Assembly: GCA_964433755.1 (NCBI GenBank)
Contig: CAYSSR010000001.1
Location: 1,364,001 to 1,428,000, forward strand
Direction of reading: 5' to 3'
Length of the DNA: 64,000 bases
Source of the DNA: JAUVXJ01 sp964433755
GTDB lineage: Bacteria; Chloroflexota; Anaerolineae; UBA7937; B3-Chlor
The first letter of the stretch is position 1, and each line of letters starts with the position of its first letter. The notes under the pieces are model-generated. The model saw nothing but the letters and a program-made list of their open reading frames with translations, was not told the origin of the DNA and did no database searches. A program made the translations under genes and the position numbers. Positions 8,898-17,890 of the stretch are shown here, piece after piece.

Positions 8898-10493
8898 CTA
8901 TTTCGTCCACTGGGGAAGTGTACCTCCTCCATCGGCGGAAAGCTGTCGCAGCGCGCCGCTGGACAGGCTGAGCAGATACAGATTGCCCTCCCGCATCGTT
9001 AGCAACCCATCCGCCCAAGGCGACCAGGCCAGCTCTGGCTCCTGTAACCCCTCTTCTCCGTGCAACGGGAACAGCTTGGTCTCGTTGCTGCCGTCGCGAT
9101 CCACCACGTACAGCTCGTATTCGCTGGCCTGGGAGTCCAACGGGTTGATGGCCGTGCAGTAGGCGATGCGACTTCTCTGCTGGTCGGCCGCCATGGTCTC
9201 CGCCGGTGACCACACGGGCGAGGCCCACATGCCCACTTCCTCCGTCACGCGAACCTTCAACAAGCCGTCGATGCTCAGTACCCAGATATCGAAAATGGGG
9301 CTCTCAGCGGCCACTTCACCCTCGGCCACAGACGTCGTGTGCACCGTACACGCCAGGAACCGTCCATCAGGCGACCAGGAGATGGAGGGCACCCAAACCC
9401 AGTCCGAGTACGTGAGGTAGGCGGGAAAATCGAGCAGGGTCTGCTTCTCACCGCTGGACAGGTCGATGACGCCTATTTCGTCCGCATCGGCATAGGCGAA
9501 GATGCGACCATCTGGCGACCACGCAAGCTCGCTCCCCCACCAGCCGTAGATGCCGCCCGAGGACTCCTCCAACACCTGCGCCACGTCCCGCCCATCGGCG
9601 GAAGCGATCCACAGGTCGTTGTTCGCCCGCCAGCCGGGCCGACCGGTGATCCGCTCTGCGGTAGAGTAAGCGAAGCGAGTCCCATCTGGAGACCACTCGG
9701 CGTACCTCACGCCCTCGATGCCCAGAGGCTGGGCTTCATCGCCCACCACCACGGTACCTACGACCCACAAGGTGTTTAGCGGCTCAGACTCCTCGCTCTC
9801 TGACTCCTCCGATGAATCCGGCTTGCGAGTGAACAACAGTTGGGTCCCATCGGGCGACAGTTCAACCACCCGCTGATCGAGATCTCCCGTGAAGGTCAGC
9901 GGACGCTTACCTTCGCTGGCGCCTCTCATCATCCAGGCGTTGCCGTTGGAGACGTAGGCGATAGTCCCACTGATAGGCACGGACGGCAGGGTCCCGCTCA
10001 CTCCAATGACCACGATCTCGTCTACGGGCTCCACGGTCACCCTGCGGGCCGATGGAATGCGGCTCACCTCCAGGTCGTTCTCGTAGGTGACCAGATAGGT
10101 GACCTCTTCCTCTCCATTTGCCCCCAGTTGCATCAAGCGGGTCTCGCCTTCGTCCAGGGCCTCATCCCTCATCACCTGGCGGGAGAACGGTAACACCTTG
10201 GTCTCGAGCTCAGTCTCCTCCCGGACACGGGTCACGATGATGGTCATCCCATCGGTGGTCGCATCCCATAGCGCCGGCTGTGTTCGGTCCAGCGAACCCA
10301 GAGTGATGCCTTCCACCTCCAGCGCCTCACGCACCGTGTCCTCTTGCGTCTCTACGATGCGTCTGGCGCCGTCTACTTCTATGGCAATGCGCTTGGCACC
10401 CTCGCACCCGCTCAGCAGTAGCGAAACTGCAAGAAGTGACACTGTGATCCAGAACACCCAGCCTCGTTGCCGCCCCATGCACTGCTGATCCAT
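8898..10493 (-). CDS. lipoprotein with DUF348, G5 and TolB-like beta-propeller
   Basis: 531-residue lipoprotein. The signal peptide ends in lipobox LLSG-C30. Residues ~33-90 match DUF348 (RIVETQ-DTVREALE pattern, as before the G5 domain of resuscitation factor RpfB). Residues ~92-166 are a G5 domain (GETRLMQLGANG ... VVIG). The rest contains repeated WSPDG-type PD40/TolB propeller blades (AEWSPDGTRFAYS, AWSPDGRIFAYA, SWSPDGRFLAC). G5 domains bind N-acetylglucosamine-containing polymers, so this may be a cell-wall-associated surface protein. The start ATG at 10493 has GGAGGGAG just upstream. The open frame extends much further, but that part is antisense to sppA and was rejected. It is divergent from sppA with 234 bp between. 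Domain calls are confident; the combined role is unknown. Confidence 0.82.
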   Translation of the reverse strand: MDQQCMGRQRGWVFWITVSLLAVSLLLSGCEGAKRIAIEVDGARRIVETQEDTVREALEVEGITLGSLDRTQPALWDATTDGMTIIVTRVREETELETKVLPFSRQVMRDEALDEGETRLMQLGANGEEEVTYLVTYENDLEVSRIPSARRVTVEPVDEIVVIGVSGTLPSVPISGTIAYVSNGNAWMMRGASEGKRPLTFTGDLDQRVVELSPDGTQLLFTRKPDSSEESESEESEPLNTLWVVGTVVVGDEAQPLGIEGVRYAEWSPDGTRFAYSTAERITGRPGWRANNDLWIASADGRDVAQVLEESSGGIYGWWGSELAWSPDGRIFAYADADEIGVIDLSSGEKQTLLDFPAYLTYSDWVWVPSISWSPDGRFLACTVHTTSVAEGEVAAESPIFDIWVLSIDGLLKVRVTEEVGMWASPVWSPAETMAADQQRSRIAYCTAINPLDSQASEYELYVVDRDGSNETKLFPLHGEEGLQEPELAWSPWADGLLTMREGNLYLLSLSSGALRQLSADGGGTLPQWTK

Positions 10494-10516
10494 CTTCTCC
10501 CTCCGTGTCAACCACC

Positions 10517-10531
10517 GTGGTATGCTACCAC
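10517..10531. promoter_or_regulatory. inverted repeat, possible operator
   Basis: GTGGTA-TGC-TACCAC is a perfect 6-bp inverted repeat with a 3-bp spacer. It lies 24 bases upstream of the lipoprotein start within the divergent lipoprotein/sppA intergenic region. Position and symmetry fit a repressor site; a 6-bp arm can also occur by chance. Confidence 0.35.
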
Positions 10532-10635
10532 AAAGTGCGGTCCGCCGCAACGGGTCAGGCAAGGCCGGAGATCGTCGGCCACCACGCCCACTACCGGGGT
10601 CCGTCTCCGGCGCCGTGGGCTTGGCACTCCCATTG

Positions 10636-10644
10636 TGATACAAT
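10636..10644 (+). promoter_or_regulatory. extended -10 promoter for sppA
   Basis: TGATACAAT reads as an extended -10 element (TG-n-TACAAT) about 84 bases before the sppA ATG. TTGGCA at 10621 is only 12 bp away, too close for a normal -35, so the extended -10 would carry recognition. Confidence 0.4.
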
Positions 10645-10727
10645 CGACTGGCGGTGTCAGTTCCCTGTTCGGCAAGGATCCCTGCTCGTTCCCTGCACTG
10701 GGAGAACGGCAGCGAAAGGAGTGTGCG

Positions 10728-11681
10728 ATGAACAAACGCAAGTGGCTCTGGATTGGCGCCGGTCTGGGCATCTTCCTCTGTGTGCTGGCACCTCTGAGCT
10801 GTGTGGGACTGGGGCTGCTCTCGGGGCTCTCCGGGGCCACCAGCGCAGGGAGGATCTGGGAGGACTCCATCGCCGTGGTGCGCATCGAGGGCACCATCGT
10901 CTCCGGACGGGATCAGGACTGGTCGCTCACCACCACCAGCAACGCGTATTCGGAATCCATCGTCCAGCGACTGGAGCAGGCGCGGGACGATCCGTCTGTG
11001 AAAGCGGTCGTGCTCCGCGTCAACAGCCCAGGTGGTGGCATGGTGGCCACAGATGAGATCTACGCCGCCCTCAAGGACATGGGCAAGCCGATCGTCGTGT
11101 CCATGGGAGAGACGGCCGCGTCGGGTGGATACTACGTCTCCTGCGCAGCTGAGAAGATCATCGCTAATCGGGTCACCCTCACTGGCAGCATTGGCGTGAT
11201 CTCCACGGTGCCCAACTACGAGGGACTCTTGGACAAGATCGGCATCGAAATGCTGGTCATCAAGAGCGGCTCCATGAAGGACGAGTTGAGTCCCTATCGC
11301 GAGCCGACCGAGGAAGAGATCGCCCACTGGCAGGGAATCACCGACGAGGCGTACGAGCAGTTCCTCGAGGTAGTGGCCGAGGGGAGAGATCTGGACCTGG
11401 AAGAGGCTAGAGAGCTCGCCGACGGTAGAGTCTACACGGGCCAGCAAGCCCTGGAGCTAGGGCTCGTCGACGATCTGGGCAACCTCTCCGACGCCATCGG
11501 TGCAGCCGCCCAGTTGGCCGGCATCGAGGGCGAGCCTCGAATCATCGAATATCAGCGCGCCCCCAACCTCATGGAGATCCTGCTCAGCGGTCTCAGTCCG
11601 CTGCCGGACCAGATCAGCATCGATGAACTGCTGGGCATCGAGCGCCGTTTCACCGTACAGTATCTCTACGTCAGCCCCTAG
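10728..11681 (+). CDS. sppA: signal peptide peptidase SppA (short form)
   Basis: 317-residue S49 peptidase that degrades cleaved signal peptides in the membrane. One N-terminal TM segment (7-32) anchors it. The catalytic Ser is S132 in AASGGYY and the general base Lys is K184 in SGSMKD; the 52-residue spacing is the same as in Bacillus SppA (Ser147/Lys199). VNSPGGG (98-104) forms the oxyanion/substrate strand, and GSIGVI follows as in the family. Length fits the short single-domain type, not the 67-kDa E. coli form. The ATG at 10728 has AAAGGA 7 bases upstream and precedes the TM segment; the upstream frame extension overlaps the divergent lipoprotein and was rejected. Monocistronic, with a hairpin after the stop. 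Confidence 0.93.
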   Translation: MNKRKWLWIGAGLGIFLCVLAPLSCVGLGLLSGLSGATSAGRIWEDSIAVVRIEGTIVSGRDQDWSLTTTSNAYSESIVQRLEQARDDPSVKAVVLRVNSPGGGMVATDEIYAALKDMGKPIVVSMGETAASGGYYVSCAAEKIIANRVTLTGSIGVISTVPNYEGLLDKIGIEMLVIKSGSMKDELSPYREPTEEEIAHWQGITDEAYEQFLEVVAEGRDLDLEEARELADGRVYTGQQALELGLVDDLGNLSDAIGAAAQLAGIEGEPRIIEYQRAPNLMEILLSGLSPLPDQISIDELLGIERRFTVQYLYVSP

Positions 11682-11703
11682 CCTTCTTCCCGGCTACACG
11701 AAG

Positions 11704-11737
11704 AAGCCGCGGTGGGGCTGTCGCCTCTCCGCGGCTT
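11704..11737. terminator. bidirectional terminator hairpin between convergent genes
   Basis: A perfect 9-bp stem AAGCCGCGG / CCGCGGCTT encloses a 16-base loop and lies between the convergent stop codons of sppA and the next lipoprotein gene. On the minus strand it is followed by CTTCTTCG, giving a pyrimidine tract; on the plus strand the tail is poor. Confidence 0.6.
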
Positions 11738-11777
11738 GGTCGTTATGTCGAGAGAGAATGGTCGGTCGTGCCGCGCA

Positions 11778-13292
11778 CTACGGGCACGCTGAGTCGTCAA
11801 GCACGCTGACCGTGCTATCTTTGTAGTTACTGACGTAGATTCTGTCACCCCACAGCGCAATGCCCTGACCGCCCTCTACCGCACCCTGGTCGCCGATGGG
11901 CACGCTCCCAACGATCTGCATCGTGGGGCCGTCAACCACGTAAAGCAGATCGGCCTCCGCCGCGATGACGTATATCCGCCCCTTGGTCGGGTTGACAGCC
12001 AGGCCATACGGCCTGTGGGTGGGGAAGTGTAACGTGTCTTCCACCGTATTGGTGTTGGCGTTGATCTTCAGCAGGTCACCGCCATCTCTGTCGGTGACGA
12101 AGACCCGGTTGCTGGTAGTGTTCGCTGCCGCGGCGAAGTATCCCGTCTTGCTCGGACCGATGGCGATGGGACTGCCACTCGGAGGAACCCGGTAGATGGG
12201 TCCTGAGCCATTCGTGGGCACGAAGACGTCCGCACCGAGAGCACCGAGCAGCGCAGGCTTGTCGAACGAGCTGAGCAAGGTCTGGCCCAGGTGTGTGGTA
12301 GCGTCGATCCTGCTCACCCGATTCGCACCGAAGTTGGCTACGTAGACGTACTGATCGGCGACTGCCAGTCCGAAGGGCTCAGCGTTCGACGCGATGATGT
12401 CCGGGCTGCCAGCGCCGCTGGGATCTATCGCCGATACCGTACCATCGGTCTTGTTGCCCACGAACAACTCTCCGGAGCCCGTATGGTAGACGATCCCATT
12501 GCCCTGGGCGGAGCCTGGGGCGCCGGTAGCCAGCGGGCTCAGCACTGTGTTGGTGTCGGCGTTGATCACCACCACTCGGGGTGAGTCGTGCAAGGCCACG
12601 TAGACTCTATGCCCGTGGACGGCCACACCCTTGGGGTCGCCAACCACACCGATGGTGGTGACGGTTGTGGGCAGACACGGACCGGCGGGCTGGGTACTGG
12701 TGGGGGTGGATGTTGGCGGCGCCGGTGTCGCCGTTGGCTGTGCGGGCGGGGAAGTCGGCGTGGCCGGTGGAGGTCCTTGCGGTGTAGCCTGTGGGCCCTG
12801 CGGTGTGGCATGTGGTCCCTGCGGTGTAGCCTGTGGGCCCTGTGGTGTGGCCTCCGGGCCGGCAGGAGTACCTTCTCCAGGAGTGATCTTCTTCACGACG
12901 AATACGATGATCGCCGCTGACTCACCAACGCTCCCACTCTGGTTGTACGCCTTCACCAGGACCTTGTGAGAGCCCTCGACATCTGCCCTCCACCTGAAGA
13001 CCACAGAGAAGGAGGCCTGACCCTCGGCCACCGGGCTCGCCTCGGTGGCCAGCAGGCCGTCGTCGACCCACAGCTCCGCACGAATCACGCCCGTGGAATC
13101 AGTGGCCGTGGCATGGATGGGCACCGTATCCCCCAGGGCCACCTGAACGTCGCTGGGCGGGCGCTCTATGACCACGCTGGGCGGTTCCCCACCACCAAGG
13201 AGACTGCCCACGTCGCAAGCCACGAGCATGCCCAGCATCGCCAGAAGTGCCAGCATCACCAGCAGTCGCTCGTGCCCACGCACTGTCATCAT
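11778..13292 (-). CDS. lipoprotein: Ig-like domain, PQGP linker, YVTN-type beta-propeller
   Basis: 504-residue lipoprotein. The signal peptide ends in lipobox MLVA-C. Next is an ~95-residue Ig-like domain (PPSVVIERPP ... ELWVDD), a low-complexity linker with tandem PQGPxAT units and Pro/Thr runs, and a C-terminal propeller of about six to seven repeats of the YNCE/YVTN surface type (VYVALHDSPRVVVINADTN, RVFVTDRDG, RIYVSNYKDSTVSVLD). Such propellers usually mediate contacts outside the cell. The start is taken at the ATGATG with AAGGAGGAA 8 bases upstream; the frame's earlier ATG has no such site. The Ig-like domain is clearly related to that of the upstream lipoprotein gene, so the pair arose from one module. 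Specific partner unknown. Confidence 0.78.
   Translation of the reverse strand: MMTVRGHERLLVMLALLAMLGMLVACDVGSLLGGGEPPSVVIERPPSDVQVALGDTVPIHATATDSTGVIRAELWVDDGLLATEASPVAEGQASFSVVFRWRADVEGSHKVLVKAYNQSGSVGESAAIIVFVVKKITPGEGTPAGPEATPQGPQATPQGPHATPQGPQATPQGPPPATPTSPPAQPTATPAPPTSTPTSTQPAGPCLPTTVTTIGVVGDPKGVAVHGHRVYVALHDSPRVVVINADTNTVLSPLATGAPGSAQGNGIVYHTGSGELFVGNKTDGTVSAIDPSGAGSPDIIASNAEPFGLAVADQYVYVANFGANRVSRIDATTHLGQTLLSSFDKPALLGALGADVFVPTNGSGPIYRVPPSGSPIAIGPSKTGYFAAAANTTSNRVFVTDRDGGDLLKINANTNTVEDTLHFPTHRPYGLAVNPTKGRIYVIAAEADLLYVVDGPTMQIVGSVPIGDQGAVEGGQGIALWGDRIYVSNYKDSTVSVLDDSACP
12771..12860 (-). repeat. tandem 21-bp coding repeat (PQGPxAT)
   Basis: About four copies of a 21-bp unit encode PQGP(Q/H)AT in the linker of the propeller lipoprotein. 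Copies differ by a few bases. This is slippage-prone low-complexity coding sequence and probably length-variable between strains. Confidence 0.8.
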
Positions 13293-13455
13293 CCCCCGTT
13301 CCTCCTTCCCGATGCAGAGCAAGGTCCATCAGACGATGGTGCGACCCCGGCACCGAAAGCACTCGATCCAGTCTCTGGGCCGCACACCGTGGTCCTGCTC
13401 TGCTCTGAATAGAGAGACAGAGCCGAACAACCTCGGACCTTCCCGAGCAGGAAAG

Positions 13456-15069
13456 CTATTCGACCACGAACTCGACGTACACGACGTCGGTAGACAAGCC
13501 TCCCCCGTTGTCTTCGCTGAAGAATGTGAACTCCCCGATGCACCAGATGCCAGTCGGCTGCGGCCCTATCTCAATGGCCATCGCGGCTCCCTCCCCCGGC
13601 TGGAGTCGAGCATCTCCAGGCGGCCGGCCGCTCCATCCCCCCAGGAAGGGTTGATTCCCCCGCACATCGGCAAGCTGTTCTCCCGACCGGCGACGGATGA
13701 GAACCGACATACTCTCCAGAGGGACATCGCCTGTGTTCTCGACGCCGAAGGTCACCCAGGCGTCGTCCTGGTAGTCGTGGTAGCTCACGCTCGCCCCTAT
13801 CTGCTCTGCTTCCGCTCCCTGAACGGAGAACTCCAGAGAGATGGGTCCGGTGGACAGCCCCTGCCCACCATTCTGACTGAAGAAAGTGAACTCACCCTGG
13901 CACTGCACGTCGCCAGTCATCTCGCCTATCTGCACAGCCATGGCTGCGCCTTGCCCTGCCGCCAGGCTCTCGTCGCCCGGCGGGCGTCCGCTCCAGCCGC
14001 CCAGGAACGGCCTGGACTGCTGGACCTCCGTGTGCAGGGCAAACGCCCCCTCGCCACAATTCACCACGACGCTCACACACTCCAGGGCCACCGTGCCAGT
14101 GTTGTCGACCCGGAAGGTTGCCCACCCCCCGTCCTGATAGTCGTGGAAGGAAACCGTGGCCGCAGCCTGGTCCTGAACAGCCGCGCTCACGTTGACGTCC
14201 TCGTAGGCGAAGTTGTTGGTCTCGTCAGGCTCGTCGTAGGCATCCATGGAGTCTGCCCACGCGTAGGCCGAATACTGGCCCGCCTGCTGGTATGCATATG
14301 GTATCTCCTGCACCACGTCGTCCCCCGGTGCCAGGAAGTCAATCGCCTCGCTCTGCACCGGCTCGTCTCCAGTGCCAGGGTCCCAGCCCCAGTGGAAGCC
14401 CTCGGCTGCCGTGCCACCCCGATTGAGGATGGTCACGCCTACCACGATCTCCTCACCGGGCGCTGGATTGACATTGCTCAGTGTCAAGTTGCTGAGCTCC
14501 AGATCCACCGGTTCCCCCGGCTCCGCGGTCGGGACCTCCGCCTCTGTAGTCGGGACCTCTGCCTCTGTGGTGGGTTCCTCCGGCTGCGAGCTGGGCTCGC
14601 CTGACGAGGTCGTCGGCTGCACTTCCCCGCTGGGCGTCTCGACCGGCGCCTCAGGCGCTTGGGGCAGTGGGTCCGTGATCTCGGAGGCGCTGCCTACCAC
14701 CTGGATGGAGATGATCGCCGCTTCGGAGGATTGGCCATCGGAGTCGACCGCTCTGACCCCCAGGTTGAAAACGCCCACCTCGCTGGCCGTCCAGTACTGA
14801 ACCCCTGCGTAGGTCGTCCCCGTGGCTGTGGTGGTGTCGATGACCTGACCGCCGCTCCACAACTCTATGCGCGAGAGACCGCGATCATCACGAGAGACGG
14901 AATGGATGGGCACCGTTCCGCCCACCTGCACCTGCCGTCCGGTGGGCGGAAACGTGATCTCCGCCGTCGGAGCAGCCCCCTTCCCGAACTCACAGGCCAG
15001 TGCGCCCATGACGAGCACCAGGCCCACCAACAGCACTGCCACTCTGCACGCCGTGTCAGTCCGCTTCAT
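13456..15069 (-). CDS. lipoprotein: Ig-like domain, Thr/Glu linker, CARDB domain and two tandem C-terminal repeats
   Basis: 537-residue lipoprotein. Lipobox MGALA-C ends the signal peptide. An Ig-like domain (ITFPPTGRQVQVGGTVPIHS ...) resembles that of the next gene. A TTEAEVP-rich linker leads to a CARDB-like adhesion/adaptor domain (LSNLTLSNVNPAPGEEIVV ... DETNNFAYEDV). Two copies of a ~105-residue module follow, each with HDYQD, FLGGWSGRPPGD, GAAMA and GEFTFFS motifs. The ATG at 15069 is chosen because a promoter -10 (15122-15127) overlaps the earlier possible start at 15123, leaving a 46-base leader. AGAAGGGGGG precedes it. Probably an exported cell-surface structural or sensing protein; the repeated module is not one I recognise. 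Confidence 0.78.
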   Translation of the reverse strand: MKRTDTACRVAVLLVGLVLVMGALACEFGKGAAPTAEITFPPTGRQVQVGGTVPIHSVSRDDRGLSRIELWSGGQVIDTTTATGTTYAGVQYWTASEVGVFNLGVRAVDSDGQSSEAAIISIQVVGSASEITDPLPQAPEAPVETPSGEVQPTTSSGEPSSQPEEPTTEAEVPTTEAEVPTAEPGEPVDLELSNLTLSNVNPAPGEEIVVGVTILNRGGTAAEGFHWGWDPGTGDEPVQSEAIDFLAPGDDVVQEIPYAYQQAGQYSAYAWADSMDAYDEPDETNNFAYEDVNVSAAVQDQAAATVSFHDYQDGGWATFRVDNTGTVALECVSVVVNCGEGAFALHTEVQQSRPFLGGWSGRPPGDESLAAGQGAAMAVQIGEMTGDVQCQGEFTFFSQNGGQGLSTGPISLEFSVQGAEAEQIGASVSYHDYQDDAWVTFGVENTGDVPLESMSVLIRRRSGEQLADVRGNQPFLGGWSGRPPGDARLQPGEGAAMAIEIGPQPTGIWCIGEFTFFSEDNGGGLSTDVVYVEFVVE

Positions 15070-15121
15070 CGTCCGCTTACCCCCCTTCTCTCTTGACAGC
15101 TTCCCACGGTTAATGGCACGC

Positions 15122-15151
15122 ATTATAACATACTGGTTTCACGCAGCGCAA
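15122..15151 (-). promoter_or_regulatory. sigma70-type promoter
   Basis: TTGCGC - 18 bp - TATAAT on the minus strand, 53 bases before the lipoprotein ATG at 15069. It also fixes the start codon, because the alternative start would lie inside the -10 hexamer. Confidence 0.65.
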
Positions 15152-15168
15152 CAGCCAGCCAGGCTAGT

Positions 15169-17787
15169 CTATGCCTCCTCGGATTGGTCGTCCCCCTCCG
15201 CGCTCTGCTGGAGCTCGTAGAGTCTGTTGAGGGCTTCGAGAGGCGTCATCGTCGTCAGGTCCAGCTCTCGCAGCTTCTCCAGGACGGGATGCGAAGTCAC
15301 CTCGAACAGCGGCAACTGCTGCGCTGGCACATCCTGCAATCTGCCGCTCGGCACCCGCGACGAACCTTCCTCCAGCTTCTGGAGGATCTCCTGCGCCCTG
15401 CGGACAACGACCTTCGGCAGTCCGGCCAGCTCCGCCACGTGGATCCCGTAGCTGCGATCCGCCCCGCCAGGGACGATCTTCCGTAGAAAGACCACGCTGT
15501 CTCCCTCCTCGGCCACCGCCACGTTGTAGTTGCGGACCCTGGGCAGAAGCTGAGCCAGCTCCGTCAACTCGTGGTAGTGCGTGGCGAAGAGGGTCTTGGC
15601 CCGCAGCCGGGGATGGTTGTGGATGTACTCCACGACCGACCAGGCGATGGAGATACCGTCGTAGGTGCTGGTCCCGCGCCCGATCTCATCCAGGATCAGC
15701 AGGCTCTTGTCGGTGGCGTGATGGAGGATGTTCGCCGTCTCCACCATCTCCACCATGAACGTACTCTGCCCCGCACTGATCTCATCCTGCGCCCCGATGC
15801 GTGTGAAGATGCAATCCACCACCCCAATGTTGGCCTCGTCGGCAGGAACGAACGACCCCATCTGGGCCATCAAGACGATCAGCGCCACCTGCCGAAGGTA
15901 GGTAGACTTCCCCGACATGTTTGGACCGGTGAGAACAACGATCTGCCCTTCCTCCGGCGCCAGGTGCAGGTCATTGGGCACGAAAGGCTCCTCACGCTGC
16001 GTCAGCTCCACTACCGGGTGGCGCCCGGCCACGATCTCCATCGTCTTGGAGTCGCTCAAAGTGGGGCGTACGTACCGGTTGAGAGCGGCAACCTCCGCCA
16101 GTGCGAGATAGACGTCAGCGTGGGCCACGGCCCGCGCCGTGTTCAGAATGCGACCCGACTGCGCGGCCAACTGCTGGCACACCTGCCGATAGATGACCGC
16201 CTCCAGATCTGCGGTCCGTTCTTCGGCGCCGAGGATCAGCGTCTCGTACTCCTTCAGCTCCGGAGTGATGAACCGCTCGCTGTTGACTAACGTCTGCTTG
16301 CGGATGTACTCCTCGGGCACCTTGTCGAGGTGCGGCTGCGTGACCTCCAGGTAGTAGCCAAAGACCTTGTTGTAGCCCACCTTGAGAGACTTGATCCCCG
16401 TCCGCTTCCTCTCGCGGCTCTCCAGAGAGGCCACCCACTGCTTGGCCTCTCTGGCAGAGGAGTTGACCGCGTCCAACTCCTCCGAGAACCCCGCAGCGAT
16501 CACCCCTCCTCTAGCCAGCGTGGCAGGGGCTTCCTCGTCGATGGCCTGCTGGATCAACTCCGCCACGTCCCCGCACGGGTCGAGTTGCTCCACCAACTCT
16601 GTCCACACGGCTTCCTCGCCCGTGAGTACACCAAGGGCCTCTCGTATCGAGGGCACGACCTCCAGGCCCTGCCTCAAAGCAAGCAGCTCTCTGGGCCTCA
16701 CCACGCCTTGCACGATGCGATTGCTCAGCCTCTCCAGGTCGCGGAGCCCTTTCAGGAGTTCTGTCAACTTCGCCCGAAGAGGCCCACGGGTATGGAGCGC
16801 TTGAACCGCATCCAGCCGCCGGTTGAGCCTCTCCACGTCCAGCAGCGGCTGGTTCAACCAGCGATGGAGCAGTCTGCCGCCCATGGGCGTCACCGCGACG
16901 TCCAGCACCCCCAACAGCGTTCCCTTGACCTTCCTTCCACGGATGGTTTGAGTCAACTCCAGATTGCGCCGCGTGGCGGCGTCCAGAACCATAAACTCCG
17001 ACGTGGAGTAGGTGAACAGGCTGTCAAGCTGATCGAGGGCCGCCTTCTGCGTTTCGGCGAGATACTGCACGATAGCGCCAGCCGCACCCACGGCCACGGG
17101 CAAGCCATCGCAGCCATACCCCTGGAGAGTGGCCGCGCCGAGCTGGTCGAGCAGCGCCTGACGAGCGTTGCCCGGTTCGAACCTCCAGGAATCGTAGGGT
17201 GTGAAATACGTCATGGAGTCAACAGCGGCGGCCCCAACGACCTCGTCGGCAATCGAGCCCTCCGGCACCAGACACTCCGCCGGTTGGATGCGGGCCAGTT
17301 CCTGACGAGCCTGCTCGAGAGCATTCCCAGCGTCCCACTGGGTTGTGCCGAACTCCCCGGTAGTTATGTCTACGTAGGCCAGACCCGCCCTGCCTTCCTC
17401 CACGACCAGAGCCGCCAGGTAGTTGTTGCGCTTCTCCTCGAGAAGCTCTGGCTCGACGATCGTCCCTGGGGTGATGACCCGGGTTACCTCGCGGGGCATA
17501 AGGCCCTTGGAGGCTTCGTTGCCCACTTGATCAGCGATGGCTACCTTGTGCCCGGCGCTGATGAGCTTGGCGATGTAGCCCTCCACAGCGTGGTGGGGCA
17601 CACCGGCCATGGGCACACGCTGCTTCTTGGTCACCGGGCGGGACGTGAGGACGATATCACAGACCTGCGCTACTAGCTTGGCGTCGTCGTCAAAGGTCTC
17701 GTAGAAGTCGCCCAGCCGGAACAGAACCACGGCATCGGGATGCCGCTTCTTGATCTCCAGATACTGCTTCCGCATGGGGGTGGTCAT
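15169..17787 (-). CDS. mutS: DNA mismatch repair protein MutS
   Basis: 872-residue MutS, which binds base mismatches and small loops and starts methyl-independent or -directed repair with MutL. Domain I carries the mismatch-reading Phe-x-Glu in GDFYETF near residue 30. The connector, core/lever (ending in YNKVFGYYLEVT), clamp and ATPase domains follow in normal order. Walker A is GPNMSGKST (~620), Walker B LLILDEIGRGTSTYDG, and the helix-turn-helix dimerisation segment is near the C-terminus. Length is standard for MutS1. No mutL is in this window. Start ATG at 17787; GAGAGG is 14 bases upstream, and an ATG four codons later is possible. Lies 103 bp downstream of the giant beta-helix gene but behind its terminator. 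Confidence 0.97.
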   Translation of the reverse strand: MTTPMRKQYLEIKKRHPDAVVLFRLGDFYETFDDDAKLVAQVCDIVLTSRPVTKKQRVPMAGVPHHAVEGYIAKLISAGHKVAIADQVGNEASKGLMPREVTRVITPGTIVEPELLEEKRNNYLAALVVEEGRAGLAYVDITTGEFGTTQWDAGNALEQARQELARIQPAECLVPEGSIADEVVGAAAVDSMTYFTPYDSWRFEPGNARQALLDQLGAATLQGYGCDGLPVAVGAAGAIVQYLAETQKAALDQLDSLFTYSTSEFMVLDAATRRNLELTQTIRGRKVKGTLLGVLDVAVTPMGGRLLHRWLNQPLLDVERLNRRLDAVQALHTRGPLRAKLTELLKGLRDLERLSNRIVQGVVRPRELLALRQGLEVVPSIREALGVLTGEEAVWTELVEQLDPCGDVAELIQQAIDEEAPATLARGGVIAAGFSEELDAVNSSAREAKQWVASLESRERKRTGIKSLKVGYNKVFGYYLEVTQPHLDKVPEEYIRKQTLVNSERFITPELKEYETLILGAEERTADLEAVIYRQVCQQLAAQSGRILNTARAVAHADVYLALAEVAALNRYVRPTLSDSKTMEIVAGRHPVVELTQREEPFVPNDLHLAPEEGQIVVLTGPNMSGKSTYLRQVALIVLMAQMGSFVPADEANIGVVDCIFTRIGAQDEISAGQSTFMVEMVETANILHHATDKSLLILDEIGRGTSTYDGISIAWSVVEYIHNHPRLRAKTLFATHYHELTELAQLLPRVRNYNVAVAEEGDSVVFLRKIVPGGADRSYGIHVAELAGLPKVVVRRAQEILQKLEEGSSRVPSGRLQDVPAQQLPLFEVTSHPVLEKLRELDLTTMTPLEALNRLYELQQSAEGDDQSEEA

Positions 17788-17821
17788 CTGCGACCCGATT
17801 CCTCTCTCCGATGGCCAGGAA

Positions 17822-17850
17822 AAGAAAGAAGGGCGGGCAAGAACCCGCCC
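17822..17850 (-). terminator. intrinsic terminator of the beta-helix gene
   Basis: On the minus strand GGGCGGG-TTCTTG-CCCGCCC forms a perfect 7-bp hairpin followed by TTCTTTCTTTT. It sits 41 bases after the stop of the 1405-residue protein gene and before mutS. Confidence 0.85.
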
Positions 17851-17890
17851 CTATTCTATCACCATCTGGGCCTGCTGGCTATGGCAGATG

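Noticed and set aside
10494..11447. N-terminal extension of the G5 lipoprotein frame
   Set aside because: It is antisense to sppA. The lipobox signal peptide and RBS place the start at 10493.
16330..17676. 448-residue plus-strand frame
   Set aside because: Antisense of mutS; codon pattern of a shadow frame.
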